Source of the DNA: QQVM01 sp035341855
Lineage (GTDB): Bacteria; Bacteroidota; Bacteroidia; AKYH767-A; 2013-40CM-41-45
Assembly (NCBI GenBank): GCA_035341855.1
Contig: DAOQWA010000001.1
Coordinates: forward strand, 1-64,000
Direction of reading: 5' to 3'
Length of the DNA stretch: 64,000 nucleotides
The notes below the pieces were generated by a model, which was not told the origin of the DNA, ran no database searches, and worked only from the letters and a program-made list of their open reading frames with translations. Each line of letters begins with the position of its first letter. Within the stretch, counting starts at the first letter, position 1. A program made the translations under genes and the position numbers. Below are positions 51,629 through 63,800 of this stretch, piece by piece.

Positions 51629-53800
51629 TTACTTCAATGACAATATTTTTATTTCCGTTCTTCTATTCATTTGATGTTCTGCTTCGGTGCAAGGCACCAC
51701 TCTGCCGCCTTCACATTCACATCCATTCACCAGGATAGATTCACCGTAACCGGCTGCGACAAGTCGCTTACGATTAATTCCATTTTTTTCAAGATACGCA
51801 ACAGCTGATGCTGCCCTGCGCTTCGAAAGTGCCATGTTGTATGTAAAAGAAGCACGGCAATCTGTGTGTGAACCCAGTTCTATTTTCATTTCAGGATACT
51901 TCTTCATCAAAGACACTAGTTTATCCAGTTCCACCGCTGCATCCGGGCGAATGTTAGACTTATCCAGATCATAGTAAATATTATTAAGAACAATATTTCC
52001 ACTCAGACAAAAAAGCGAGAAGTCAATACGTATCGAACGCCCTTGCATATCTATTGTTGCTGTATCTACTGATTTGGCATCGCAATATTCTGATTCAGCA
52101 ATAACACGGAATTTAGCTTCTCGTTGAATATTTTTAAATTTATAATTTCCTTCCGAATCTGTTTTAACTCTCAGGGTATCCTGAGTGTCGAGATTGACCA
52201 GCAGAACCGAGCTATTCTCTATCCCTGAACCTTCTGTTTCATTATACACTTTTCCATGCAAAACTATTTCATCAACCAAAGGAATTTCTACTTCAATTGA
52301 ATCACCTGCAGCTTTGATAGTGGAGGCATCCAGGCGAAGCGTGTCAGAATTATACTCATCATGATCTGCGATGATCAGATAGTTTTTATTTGGACGAAGC
52401 GCTGTTCGGAAAAGTCCATCTTCTGAGGTACGACTATCTGTCGGCTCCATGTTCTCTTCAATAATCCTAACATTACTCGCTGCCAAAAGCTCGTTTGTTC
52501 TTTTATCCAATACTATTCCTTTGAGCTTTATTTCAAATTTTTGGATATAGAAAATGTCATCATTTTTTTCCTGTTGATTTCTATTTGAACTTATATATCC
52601 TGCTGTATTTGTACTATCATATATCAGGTTAAAATCATCATCAGAGCTATTGAAAGGTGCCCCAAGATTATGTACAATCGTATAAGCCTCGGCTGAATCA
52701 CGTGTAGAATAGATATCAAGTCCGCCAATACCGGCATGTCCATTTGAAGAAAAATAAATAGTATTGTCACCGGCAACCGTAGGAAAGACTTCATTCCCTA
52801 ATGTATTTATTCCCGGGCCCATATTCTGTGGCATACTCCATCCGTCAGCTCTTCTATCACAATACCAAAGATCCATTCCGCCAATACTACCCGGCATGTC
52901 TGAGGAAAAATACAACCTGTTACCATCAGGGCTTAATGCAGCATGAGCACAAGAGTAAGTGTCACTATTATATTTAAATGGAACTACATCTGTCCACTTT
53001 CCATCTACAAGAGTTGAGAAAAACAACTTTAGTCTTAATATTTCGTTGTTAACTAATGCTCTTCTTTTTTGTCCAAGGTTATTCCTTGTGAGGATCATCT
53101 CTGTCCCTTGTTTGTTAAAGCAAAGTGATGAATTGTTGTACTTATCCTGCACACCTTCCAAAAAAATTACCGGCTCATTGAAGGTGGCGCCTTTGCCCTG
53201 AGAATAGAACAATGAATAGAACCTTTTACCTGTCCAATCGTGTACATCTTTGGCATTTTTCTTGGGACTTCTTGAAGAAGTAAACACAATACCGTCTTTA
53301 TAGAAAGCCGGTCCAAACTCGGCTTCCATGGAGCTTATGTTAAGTTTTTGAACTTTGAAATAATCCTTTTCAGTAAAAAATGTTTCAATGTTACTCAAGC
53401 CTCTGGCGAGTTCAATAGCTCTTCCGTCAGTAGGAACTGCATTAATGTACTTATTCATCCACGTGCTTGCTTCTGCATATTTACCATTCTCCATCAGCAT
53501 CTCAGCATAAGAAAGTGTATATATGTCTTTAGGATTTTTTGAACGGGCAATTTTAGCATAGCATTCTTCTGCAAGAGCTGTTTGATTATTTGCACGGTAA
53601 CAGTATCCAAACCGATACCATGACTCTGCATCCAAAGCCATGGTGTCTTTCGCTAAAGCTTTTTTATATATCGGGATAGCCTTAGCATAAGCAAATTCTT
53701 CATAATGCATATTGGCCTTGTCAACCATCTTGCACGAATTAGTAATGCAACTCATTACTATGACAGCCACGAAAGTAAAATACCGATAGGTTTTATTCAT
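51629..53800 (-). CDS. PorE-like TPR / beta-propeller / CRD / OmpA lipoprotein
   Basis: A 723-residue lipoprotein (MNKTYRYFTFVAVIVMSCITNSC; lipid site likely Cys23). Domain order: TPR-like helices (residues about 30-150), PD40-type propeller (about 150-415; FSSDMPGSIGGMDLWYCDR, FSSNGHAGIGGLDIYST), two carboxypeptidase-regulatory-like domains (about 420-600) and an OmpA C-terminal domain (about 605-723; YYDLDKSNIRPDA, SHTDCRASFTYNMALSKRRA) that binds peptidoglycan. This is the architecture of PorE, which anchors the T9SS to the cell wall. Here it lies downstream of a PorP/SprF gene and its giant substrate. It is the last gene of that minus-strand unit. Confidence 0.88.
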   Translation of the reverse strand: MNKTYRYFTFVAVIVMSCITNSCKMVDKANMHYEEFAYAKAIPIYKKALAKDTMALDAESWYRFGYCYRANNQTALAEECYAKIARSKNPKDIYTLSYAEMLMENGKYAEASTWMNKYINAVPTDGRAIELARGLSNIETFFTEKDYFKVQKLNISSMEAEFGPAFYKDGIVFTSSRSPKKNAKDVHDWTGKRFYSLFYSQGKGATFNEPVIFLEGVQDKYNNSSLCFNKQGTEMILTRNNLGQKRRALVNNEILRLKLFFSTLVDGKWTDVVPFKYNSDTYSCAHAALSPDGNRLYFSSDMPGSIGGMDLWYCDRRADGWSMPQNMGPGINTLGNEVFPTVAGDNTIYFSSNGHAGIGGLDIYSTRDSAEAYTIVHNLGAPFNSSDDDFNLIYDSTNTAGYISSNRNQQEKNDDIFYIQKFEIKLKGIVLDKRTNELLAASNVRIIEENMEPTDSRTSEDGLFRTALRPNKNYLIIADHDEYNSDTLRLDASTIKAAGDSIEVEIPLVDEIVLHGKVYNETEGSGIENSSVLLVNLDTQDTLRVKTDSEGNYKFKNIQREAKFRVIAESEYCDAKSVDTATIDMQGRSIRIDFSLFCLSGNIVLNNIYYDLDKSNIRPDAAVELDKLVSLMKKYPEMKIELGSHTDCRASFTYNMALSKRRAASAVAYLEKNGINRKRLVAAGYGESILVNGCECEGGRVVPCTEAEHQMNRRTEIKILSLK

Positions 53801-53843
53801 CGCTTTAATTATTGATCATGTAAACTGTATCAATCATACAATA

Positions 53844-54833
53844 TTAAAAATAACGAGTAGATATTACCAGCTTTTTGTTGTACCCAAAATTGTAACGTAA
53901 GGATATCTCATGTGTACCTGAATTATACGTTTTCAACGGTGTTAAAGTGTAGTCATAAGAATAACCAAGCAACAAATTTTTTCTGAGTTGTAATCCGAAT
54001 AATGCAGCTACAGCATCCCCTGACCTGTAACCCGCTCCAAGCCATAGCAAATCATGGATGATAAAATTCGCATTAACATCAATCTCCACAGGAGCATTTT
54101 GCACGATCTTAATAAATACAGAAGGTTTGAATTTCAGATCCTCTTTCAAATCAAAAACATATCCTGAAGCCAGGTTATAATGCCATAACTTGTAATTAAC
54201 CTTATTTTCTACTACCGAATTTGCACTTGAGATAATAATCTTATTCTCCATTAAACGAGGAATTGAGATTCCGGCATAAAACCGTTTATTATAATAGTAA
54301 ATCCCAAAAGAGGAATTCGGCATAAACTTCTTATTTACATCAGAAATAAACTGCTGGTCACCTTGTACAATAGTTCTAACATCAGAAAATCTTTCTTCCT
54401 GATTTTTAAATCCGCCTGCAAGTCCGAATGACAGAGCAGAATGGGGATACAAAATCCTGTACGCAAAATATGCATTCACCGAAAGTTGATGAGAAATGCC
54501 AATTTCCTCATTCATTGCCGATATACCAATACCAATGTGGCGGTTCTTGAGAGGAGCATGTATACTAAACGTTTGTGTCTTTGGTGCACCTTCAATACCA
54601 ACCCACTGATTACGATATAAAAGAGTAGCTGATATACTTTCATGTGATCCTACATAGGCAGGATTAATAAAGGTTTCATTGAACATATACTGCGTGAACT
54701 GAGCATCTATTTGTCCTTTTAACTTCGTTGGTATCACGAACAATACAAACAATGCCGCGCATAAATGTGTAGTTCTCCGAAAGGTGAAGCTGCTAATAAT
54801 ACTACTAATATGTAATTTTTCTTTTATTGACAT
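53844..54833 (-). CDS. PorP/SprF-family T9SS membrane protein
   Basis: A 329-residue outer-membrane barrel protein. The mature start QIDAQFTQYMFNETFINPAYVGSHESISATLLYRNQWVGIEGAPKTQ is the diagnostic PorP/SprF signature. SprF-like proteins are needed for export or surface attachment of the type-B substrate encoded beside them. I use the ATG at 54833; a TTG one codon upstream is also in frame. The signal peptide is preceded by a longish basic segment. It lies 15 bases after the giant adhesin stop and 43 bases before the OmpA-family gene. Confidence 0.92.
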   Translation of the reverse strand: MSIKEKLHISSIISSFTFRRTTHLCAALFVLFVIPTKLKGQIDAQFTQYMFNETFINPAYVGSHESISATLLYRNQWVGIEGAPKTQTFSIHAPLKNRHIGIGISAMNEEIGISHQLSVNAYFAYRILYPHSALSFGLAGGFKNQEERFSDVRTIVQGDQQFISDVNKKFMPNSSFGIYYYNKRFYAGISIPRLMENKIIISSANSVVENKVNYKLWHYNLASGYVFDLKEDLKFKPSVFIKIVQNAPVEIDVNANFIIHDLLWLGAGYRSGDAVAALFGLQLRKNLLLGYSYDYTLTPLKTYNSGTHEISLRYNFGYNKKLVISTRYF

Positions 54834-54848
54834 CAATCTTGAATATAC

Positions 54849-57800
54849 TTAGTATCGAATTATCAGGTAACCTGACTTAGGCTTATCGGCAGTTCCCAAA
54901 TCAAGGATATAGTAATATGTTCCTGCCGGAACTTTGTCGGAACCAAGGATGATACTATTAACATTTGGAATTGCATCCCAAGACCCCGCATAGCTTTTCT
55001 TTTCGTAAACAATATTTCCCCAGCGATTGAAGACACTAAGTTTGTTGTCAGGATAGTTTTCAATTCCGACAACTTCAAAGAAGTCATTTACACCGTCTCC
55101 GTCAGGAGAGAAGCCGGATGGAATAATGATGTAGTCACAAACTTCTACTAAAACAGTATCCATGGCAAAACAACCATTCATATCAGTGCCGGTGACTATA
55201 TACATCATAGGTCTGTCAAGAAGTGCGACAGGGTTTGGAATTGAAGGATCACTTAGGTTCAGTGAAGGCGACCACAGATAGCTCAAAGCACCGTTTGCCT
55301 GAAGAGTCACTGTTCGTCTACCTTCGCATGTTGTGAATGAATGACGACTAACCTGAACATCAGGTGGAGGATTTAATGTGACTTGCACTTCATCATAACC
55401 GGAACAAACACCATCGGTAATCGTCCAGCGGAACACATACACACCTTGAACCATTCCGGTAACGGTAGTTGTTTCTATACCGGGCGTAGTAATCACAGGT
55501 GTGTTTGGACCATATACCATTAACCAGGCCCCTGTCCCTACAGCAGGAGTACTTCCGATTAATAATGCATTGTCAAAAGAACACAAGTCCTGATCAGGAC
55601 CCGCATCTGTATTTAATGGAAGTGCATTTATCACAACTCTGACTTCATCATAGTTATCATTACAAACACCATTGCTGATTGTCCACCTGAACAGATATGT
55701 CCCGGGAAGAAGATTAACAACCGGACCTCGTGCGCTGTCCGGTTGAAGAATCGTTGGAGTATTAGGTCCACTGACAAACGTCCATATTCCCTGGCCGTTT
55801 ACAGGAGTATTTCCATCAAGAAAAACAGTATCAACGGAACATAGATATTGATATGTCCCGGCATTGGCAATATCCGGAGAATCAAAGACTGTAATCTGAA
55901 CCGTATCAGTTGACTCCTGACAAATACCATTTTGAATCGTCCATGTAAATTGATAAACACCCGGTACAAATCCGGTCACATTTGTCACCGGACTTGATGG
56001 AGAAATAATAGAAGGAATAGTTGGGCCGCTTAACGAATTCCAGATTCCTGTACCAATAGAAGGGTTGTTACCTGTAAGGTTTAGCAAGTCAGTAACGCAA
56101 ATAGTCTGATCGATACCACTGGCAGAAGCCGAAGGAAGACTATCTACACTCACCTGAACATAATCTACGGAACTTGCACATGGACCGTTGCTGACCGTCC
56201 AGCTGAAAATATATACCCCCTCTTCCAATCCTGTCACTAATGTATTGGGATTTGATGGGGAGTTAATTAATGGAGAGTTCGGCCCGCTTATTACATTCCA
56301 TGTTCCTGTACCATAGCTCGGAGTATTAGCAAACAAGGTTACAACGAAAACATTACACAACGATTGCCCTACACCTGCATTTGCTATGGTTGGTGTAGCA
56401 TAAATTTCTATTTCGACATCATCATAACTATTCGGGCAAACATGGTTATTACTGATATTCCATCTAAATACATATACTCCTTGAGTTAGTCCGTTAACAG
56501 AACTAAACCGGTCTGTAGAATCCGCAAATACCGGCACATTTGGTCCGCTTACAACAGACCACCAACCAATCCCTGATCCCGGGGAATTTGCTGCCATAAT
56601 AAGAGGGTCTGAGATACACAGAGTTTGATCTGAACCTGCATCTGCCATCAAAGGCGTATCATAAATAATAATTTGTACCGAGTCGGTACTAATGGCACAG
56701 CTTCCGCTGCTAGTCGTCCAGCTAAACAAATAAGTTCCAAAACTCAATCCTGAAATAATTGTCGACGGATTCGATGCATCATCAATGAATGCTGTGACCG
56801 GACCGCTCAATTGAGACCAAATTCCAGTGCCGCTTAAAACATTAATTGCATTCATATTCACGACGGAATCATTACACCATTCCTGATCCATGCCAGCGTT
56901 TGCAGTTGTAGGCAAATCAAATACCGAGATCAGAACAGAGTCTGTTGTTGTTGAACAAACTCCATTATCGATCTTCCATCCAAAAATATAACTCCCGGCA
57001 ACCAATCCGTTTACTGAAGCACCCGGATCATTCACTGAACTCAACACCGGTAAATTGGGACCACTTAAATATGTCCATGTGCCGGTGCCGGTTGAAGGAA
57101 CATTGGCTCCCATTAAGGTTGTAGTAGTATCACAAAGAGACTGGTCAGGTCCGGCATCAACAGAGAGAGGCGCTGCGAAAATTTCCACCTGAACTGTATC
57201 TGTAGTGTTTGTACATACACCATTGCTGATAGTCCAACTGAATAAATACGTTCCCGAAATCATTCCTGTAACACTTGTGTTTCCACTATCAGGATAAGCG
57301 ATAGCCGGGCTATTCGGTCCGCTAATCAGGTTCCACAATCCGGTTCCGCTCAATGCATCATTTCCCGTAAGCATAGTAGAATTTAGATCACACAAGTTCT
57401 GATCGGAACCGGCATTTGCAACTGTTGGTGATGCATCTATACTAACTAATACAGTATCGCTGTGTACTGCACATGTTCCGTTAATTATATTTAATGAGAA
57501 TGAATAAATTCCCGGCATCATTCCAGTCACATTTGTAGAAGCACTTGATGGTGAAGTTATCACAGGTGTACCGGGACCACTGATGAAAGACCAAAAACTT
57601 GTACCTACCGAACCAATCACACCGGCAAGCGTAGCTGTTGTTGAATTACATAAAAATTGATTTGTACCTGCATCGATGACCGGCGGGTATTCATATATTG
57701 TAATTTCTACATCATCACTGCTAACGGCACAAGTTCCACTGCTTATATTCCAGGAAAAAAGATAAACACCCGGTATCATCGAATTCACACCTGTGTTCGG

Positions 57801-60800
57801 ATCAACCGGATCGATGATAACAGGAACATTCGGGCCACTAAGCAGGCTCCAGGCACCGATTCCATTTGATGGTGTATTTGCACTAAGTGTAATACTGCTA
57901 TCACCACACCATTCCTGATCCAAACCTGCATCAGAAAATCCCGGCAGGTCATAGACATTTATTTGCACAGTATCTACTGAAGTGGCACATACTCCGTTGT
58001 TAACCGTCCAGGTAAACAGATAAGTTCCCTGAATCAGATCACTCAGTGGCGAAACTTCACTGGATGGAACTGCAATTGATGGGACATTGGGACCACTTAT
58101 CATATTCCAGTATCCGTTTCCGGTGCCAACTGCCGTTGCATTCAGCACAGCACTTGAAGAGTTACATATATCCTGATTGATACCCGCATTGGATGCAGAT
58201 GGTAAATCGTAGACTGTCACTCGTACAGAATCTGATGAAACCATACATGTCCCATTTACTATTGACCAAACAAAATCATAGTTTCCGGCAATCAGACCGC
58301 TAACAGAGGAAAGGGGATCAGTAGAATCTGTAATTACAGGAGAGTTGGGACCGGAGATGATCGTCCATGTTCCTGCACCTACCATTGCTGAATTCGCATC
58401 TAACACAACACTATCAATGTCACAAAGACTTTGATCTGCACCCGCATTTGCAATTGTTGGTTCAGCATAAATGACTACATCAACAGTATCTGACGAGCTT
58501 GCACACACACCATTACTTATTGTCCACACAAAAACATAAGTTCCGGAAATCATTCCGGTAACCGTACTGCTTTGATTAGTGGTGTCAAGGATCAATGGGC
58601 TATTTGGTCCTGATAGTATTGACCAGTTTCCAAAACCGGAACTTACAATGTTTCCTGCCAGATTTGTGCTATCTACATTGCAAAGGCCCTGATCTGATCC
58701 GGCAGCTGCCACTGTGGGGAGATCATAGATTGCAATCATGACTGTGTCAACCGGGGTGACGCAAACTCCATTGGAAATACTCCAGCCAAAATAATAAACT
58801 CCTTCAATCATGCCGGTAACTGAAGTTGCGGGATCACTAGGATCAACAATCACCGAAACATTAGGCCCACTGATTTGAGCCCAGTTTCCGGAACCCACTC
58901 CCGGGATATTCCCGGCCATACTTACAGAATTAACATTGCATAAATTCTGATCCGGTCCGGCATCAAGTACAGTCGGTGAATTGTAGATAGTAACTTGAAT
59001 TGTAGAAACAGAAGGTGGACATGCACCATTTGAAATAGACCACTCGAACACATAAATTCCATCCACCATACCGGTCACTGTAGAGTTAGCTGATAGTGGG
59101 TTGCTAATTACAGGAATATTTGGTCCGCTTACGAATGACCAGGAACCTATGCCAATGGCAGGAACATTTCCATTTAATGTGACGGAAGTTACGCTACAAA
59201 GATCTTGATTTGCACCTGCATTAGAAGTTGATGGCACTGCATAATTAATTATTTGCACAGTATCGAGGGGAGTTGAACAAGCTCCATTTGTTATCCTCCA
59301 ACCAAAAAGATATGTACCGGTAATCAATCCGGTTATAGTTGTACCCGGATCATTTACACTTGTAATGGTGGGAATATTCGGACCACTTATCAATATCCAT
59401 GTTCCAAAACCAAGTCCGGGTGTATTTCCTGCCATCGTAGCGGAAGCAGAATTACATATTGATTGATCCGGTCCGGCATCAAGGATTGTCGGTTGATTAA
59501 AAATTGTATAGGTCACTGAAGAAGTAGAAGCGGCGCATACACCATTAACGATTGACCAGGAGAATACATAGGTACCGTCGATCATTCCGGTTACTGTTGA
59601 ACCCGGATTGTTTGGAGAAGTAATTACAGGAGTATTAGGGCCACTCACCAGAGTCCAGGTACCTGTCCCGATGCTTGCGGTATTGGCAGCAAGTGTGACG
59701 GAGGTCACCGAACACAAATCCTCATTCGGACCGGCATTAGAAGTTGTAGGATTGTCAAATATCGTTATAGTAACCTGATCAGCAGATGCTGCACAAACAC
59801 CATTTACAATTGTCCATTGAAAAACATAAACACCTGTGACCATTGAGCTGACTGTAGATGCCGGATCATTAACATTTGTAATGATGGGCACATTGGGGCC
59901 GCTTACTAAGGTCCAGGTACCTGTACCGGTCAGAGGTACAATACCGGCAAGGGTAGCAGAACTGACATTACAAAGATCCTGATTCGGGCCTGCATCAGAA
60001 ACAGTCGGCAGATCGTACACAACAATTTGAACATCATCATCTGATGAGGCACAAACTCCACTTACAACTGACCAGTTGAAGGAGTATGTTCCGGCGATCA
60101 TTCCTGTGACTGTAGTAGTCGGGCTGGTTGGTGTAGTTATAGTAACAATGTTTGGACCACTCAACTGTGTCCAGGTACCCGTACCAAATACAGGATTATT
60201 CCCATTCAATGTTGCTGCACTTACATTACATAAATTTTGATCTACACCGGCATTTGAATTAGTTGGCAATGAGAATATAGTTATTTGAACATTGTCAATC
60301 GTGCTTGAACATGTCCCGTTTGTTACCGTCCATCTGAAAACATAAGTACCGACAATCATTCCGGTAACATTCGAAGAAGGGTTAGAAGGTGTTGCAATTG
60401 CAGGAATGTTCGGCCCGCTTATCAATGTCCAGATTCCTGTTCCGATTGCAGGACTATTACCGGCCAATGTTACAGAGTTAACGTTACACAGGTTTTGGTC
60501 TGCTCCGGCATCTGCAGCTGATGGAAGTGCATAATTAGTAATTTGCATATCATCAGAAGAAGTGGCACATACACCACTACTTGTTGTCCATCTAAATACA
60601 TACACACCGGGTATCAATCCGGTTACTGTTGAATTACGACTTGCAGGAATGGTTATTGTTGCTGCAGATGGGCCACTGACCTGTGTCCATATGCCGGAAC
60701 CAATGATCACATTATTCGCTGCAAAAGTTGAAGAACTAACATTACAGAAAGTTTGATCCGCACCTGCATTTGAAACTGTAGGTAAGGCATAAATCCGAAT

Positions 60801-63800
60801 TTGTACGTCATCAACTGATGTAACGCAAACACCTTCAGTAACCGACCAGCGGAAAACATAAGTGCCTGCTATCATCCCGGTAACTGCGGTTGCAGGATTT
60901 GAAGCAGATGTAAACACAGGTGTATTTGGTCCACTGACAAGTGACCAGATACCTGAACCAACGACAGGGGTATTTGCAGCCAAATTTGTTGTTGTTACAT
61001 TACAAAGATCCTGGTCTGCTCCTGCATCGGATGCTGTAGGCAATGCATAAATAATTATTTGAACGTCATCTGTAGATGAACTACAAACACCATTAGTAAT
61101 AGTCCATCGGAAAATATAAATGCCTGTAGTCATTCCGGATACAGTTGAAGAAGCACTTGAAGGTGTGTTGATGACCGGAACGTTCGGACCGCTGACCAGG
61201 GACCACAATCCAGTTCCGGCAACCGGCACGTTTCCGGCCAGGGTAGCCGAGTTCACATTACATAGTTCCTGATCAGCACCCGCTGTCGAAACTGTAGCAG
61301 GTGAAAAAACAGTTATTTGAACCTCATCCACTGAAGAAGCGCAGACTCCGCTGGTTACTGTCCATCTAAAAACATATACGCCATTAATTAAGCTACTCAC
61401 ATTTGAATTGGCACTGTTGGGTGCGGAAATTAATGGAGTGTTTGGTCCGCTTACCAGTGACCAGGTGCCACTCCCGACTACCGGGTTATTTCCACTTAAG
61501 GTGGTAGAAGTAACATTACACAGACTTTGATCAGTTCCTGCATTTGACGATGTAGGCAGAGCGAAAATATTTATTTGAACATCATCTGCAGAAACTGCGC
61601 AAACACCATTAGTGACTGACCAACGATAAACATAGGTGCCCGGGATCATTCCTGTTAGAGTTGTCGTTGGACTCGCCGGAGATGTAATTGTTGGCGTGTT
61701 CGGTCCGCTGATTCGGGTCCATAAGCCGGTACCTATCGCAGGAGTATTTCCAGCAAGTGAAGTTGATGTTACATTACACAAGTTCTGATCCGGTCCGGCT
61801 GACGAGCTTGTGGGCAAGGCAAATATTGTAACCTGGACGTTATCATTGGATGGAGCACAGACTCCATTTGTGATTGACCATCTGAAAGTATAAACTCCCG
61901 TGATCATTCCGCTGACAGTAGTGGACGGGCTTAACGGAGTAGTGATTGTTGGTGTATTAGGTCCACTTACCAATGACCATACACCGGAACCTGCTGCGGG
62001 TGTGTTTCCTGAAAGTGTTGCAGTATTAACATTACATAAGCTCTGATCAGAACCTGCGTTCGCAACACTTGAATTTGCAAAAATGGTGATCTGAACATCA
62101 TCAGTTGAAGCAGCACAGGAGCCATTGCTTATCGTCCATCGAAAAACATATACGCCGGATATCATACCTGTTATACCGGAGCTGGGTGATCCCGGAGCTG
62201 TGATTGTCGGTGAATTAGGACCGCTAACCATCGTCCAGCTACCAGTTCCAACGACGGGATTATTTCCGGACAAGGTTGCCGTCGTTGAATTACAAATGCT
62301 CTGATCTGCACCAGCACTTGAAATTGTTGGTAATGCATAAACTGTAACTTGTACGGTGCTCGTTGAAGGAGTACATGAACCTCTGCTGATCGACCATCTG
62401 AAAATATAATTACCTGCAATCAATCCTGTAACTGTCGAATTTTGATTTGAGGGACTCGTTATCGTCGGCGTATTGGGGCCGCTAACAAGTGTCCACATTC
62501 CCGTGCCTGCTCCGGGAGAATTCCCGGCAAGTGTTACAGTACTTAGATTACACAAATTTTGATTTGGTCCGGCATTGGATGTAAGCGGCAATGGACTGTT
62601 AATGATAGTAAGTGTGTCAGAGCTACTGTTGCATCCGGTGCTGATCACCCAGGCAATTACATAGTTGCCCGTGACAAGTCCGTTCAAGGCAGTGTTTGGT
62701 AAATTAGGGTTGCTAAAGGATGGAACATTAGGGCCACTTACAAGTGTCCATGTTCCAATACCATTAACAGGAACATTCCCGGCCATCACACTGCTTGTCG
62801 CATTACATAAGTTTTGATCAGGGCCTGCGTTAGAAGCAGTCGGTACGACTACATATACCGTGTACCTGATCGTGTCTGCACATGACGTTCCGGTAATTGG
62901 ACGAATACCATAATAGTTTCCGACTACTGTTGCCGAAGTTACTGAGACCCATGATGAATTATAATAGGTATATCCCGGCCTGATACCAGGAATGGCGCTA
63001 AAAACCAATGGCAAGCAGCCACCTATTGAAGAATCCGGCGGAGGAGAGCATGAGACAGGTACATTGATAGTAGTATTTGTTGCACCATCAACCGGGCAAC
63101 CTAATGAATCTACTAGAACAGGATTGCTACGCCCTTTCCTTGGGAAGCCTGAAATAAAACCGGTATAATTAATATTAGCACGATTAGAAATTACAGGATC
63201 GCATAACAGTTTAGTGCAATCGTCTGTGATCCTCACCCTGAAAGAAAGTGTTGTAGACCGTCCGGCTCCAAGATGTGGCAATTGCCCGCCAGAACTTCCA
63301 TTCGCTCCATTTCCTAATCTGATTTTTACTATCTGATAACCTCCGGAATTCACGAGCTCTGCCTGATCGTCTCCGGCTGCATCTGTCTTTGAGCCTGTAT
63401 TAGGACCTGAAGTAATGACAGTACTTCCGGCTACATACTCAGCATTAAAGGGAAGAGTATCTGTTATGAGGGTTGCAGAAGATGTATCATTTCCTGTATT
63501 GGTGACTGTGATAACATACTGTAAGGTATCACCCGGGTTCACTACACCTCCATTCACATCGCTTACTGTCTTCTGCATTGCCAGATCAGGTTCGTAGGTG
63601 TCGATAGCAGAGGTAAGTACTCTCAAATAGATTTGCTCTCCTCCGGTTGTAACTTTTATTTGCGCAGAAGTTGCACCGTTTGTTAAATAGTTTTTTGCAA
63701 CGTTATTAGGCCTGAAAATACTCTGGTCATATCCTAACGTGTTTGAGTAAGCCGGATTTCTTGTGGTAGTTTGAACACCAAAATTGGAAATCGTACTGTT

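Noticed and set aside
57657..57869. Open frame on the plus strand inside the giant adhesin gene, and similar ones at 60562, 60862 and 63415.
   Set aside because: They are antisense shadows of the repeat codons, with no start context or protein-like composition.
55360..62846. A strict 258-bp periodicity that might suggest a CRISPR-like or satellite array.
   Set aside because: The period is far longer than a CRISPR unit, the frame stays open throughout, and similarity is at protein level; it is a repeat-protein gene.
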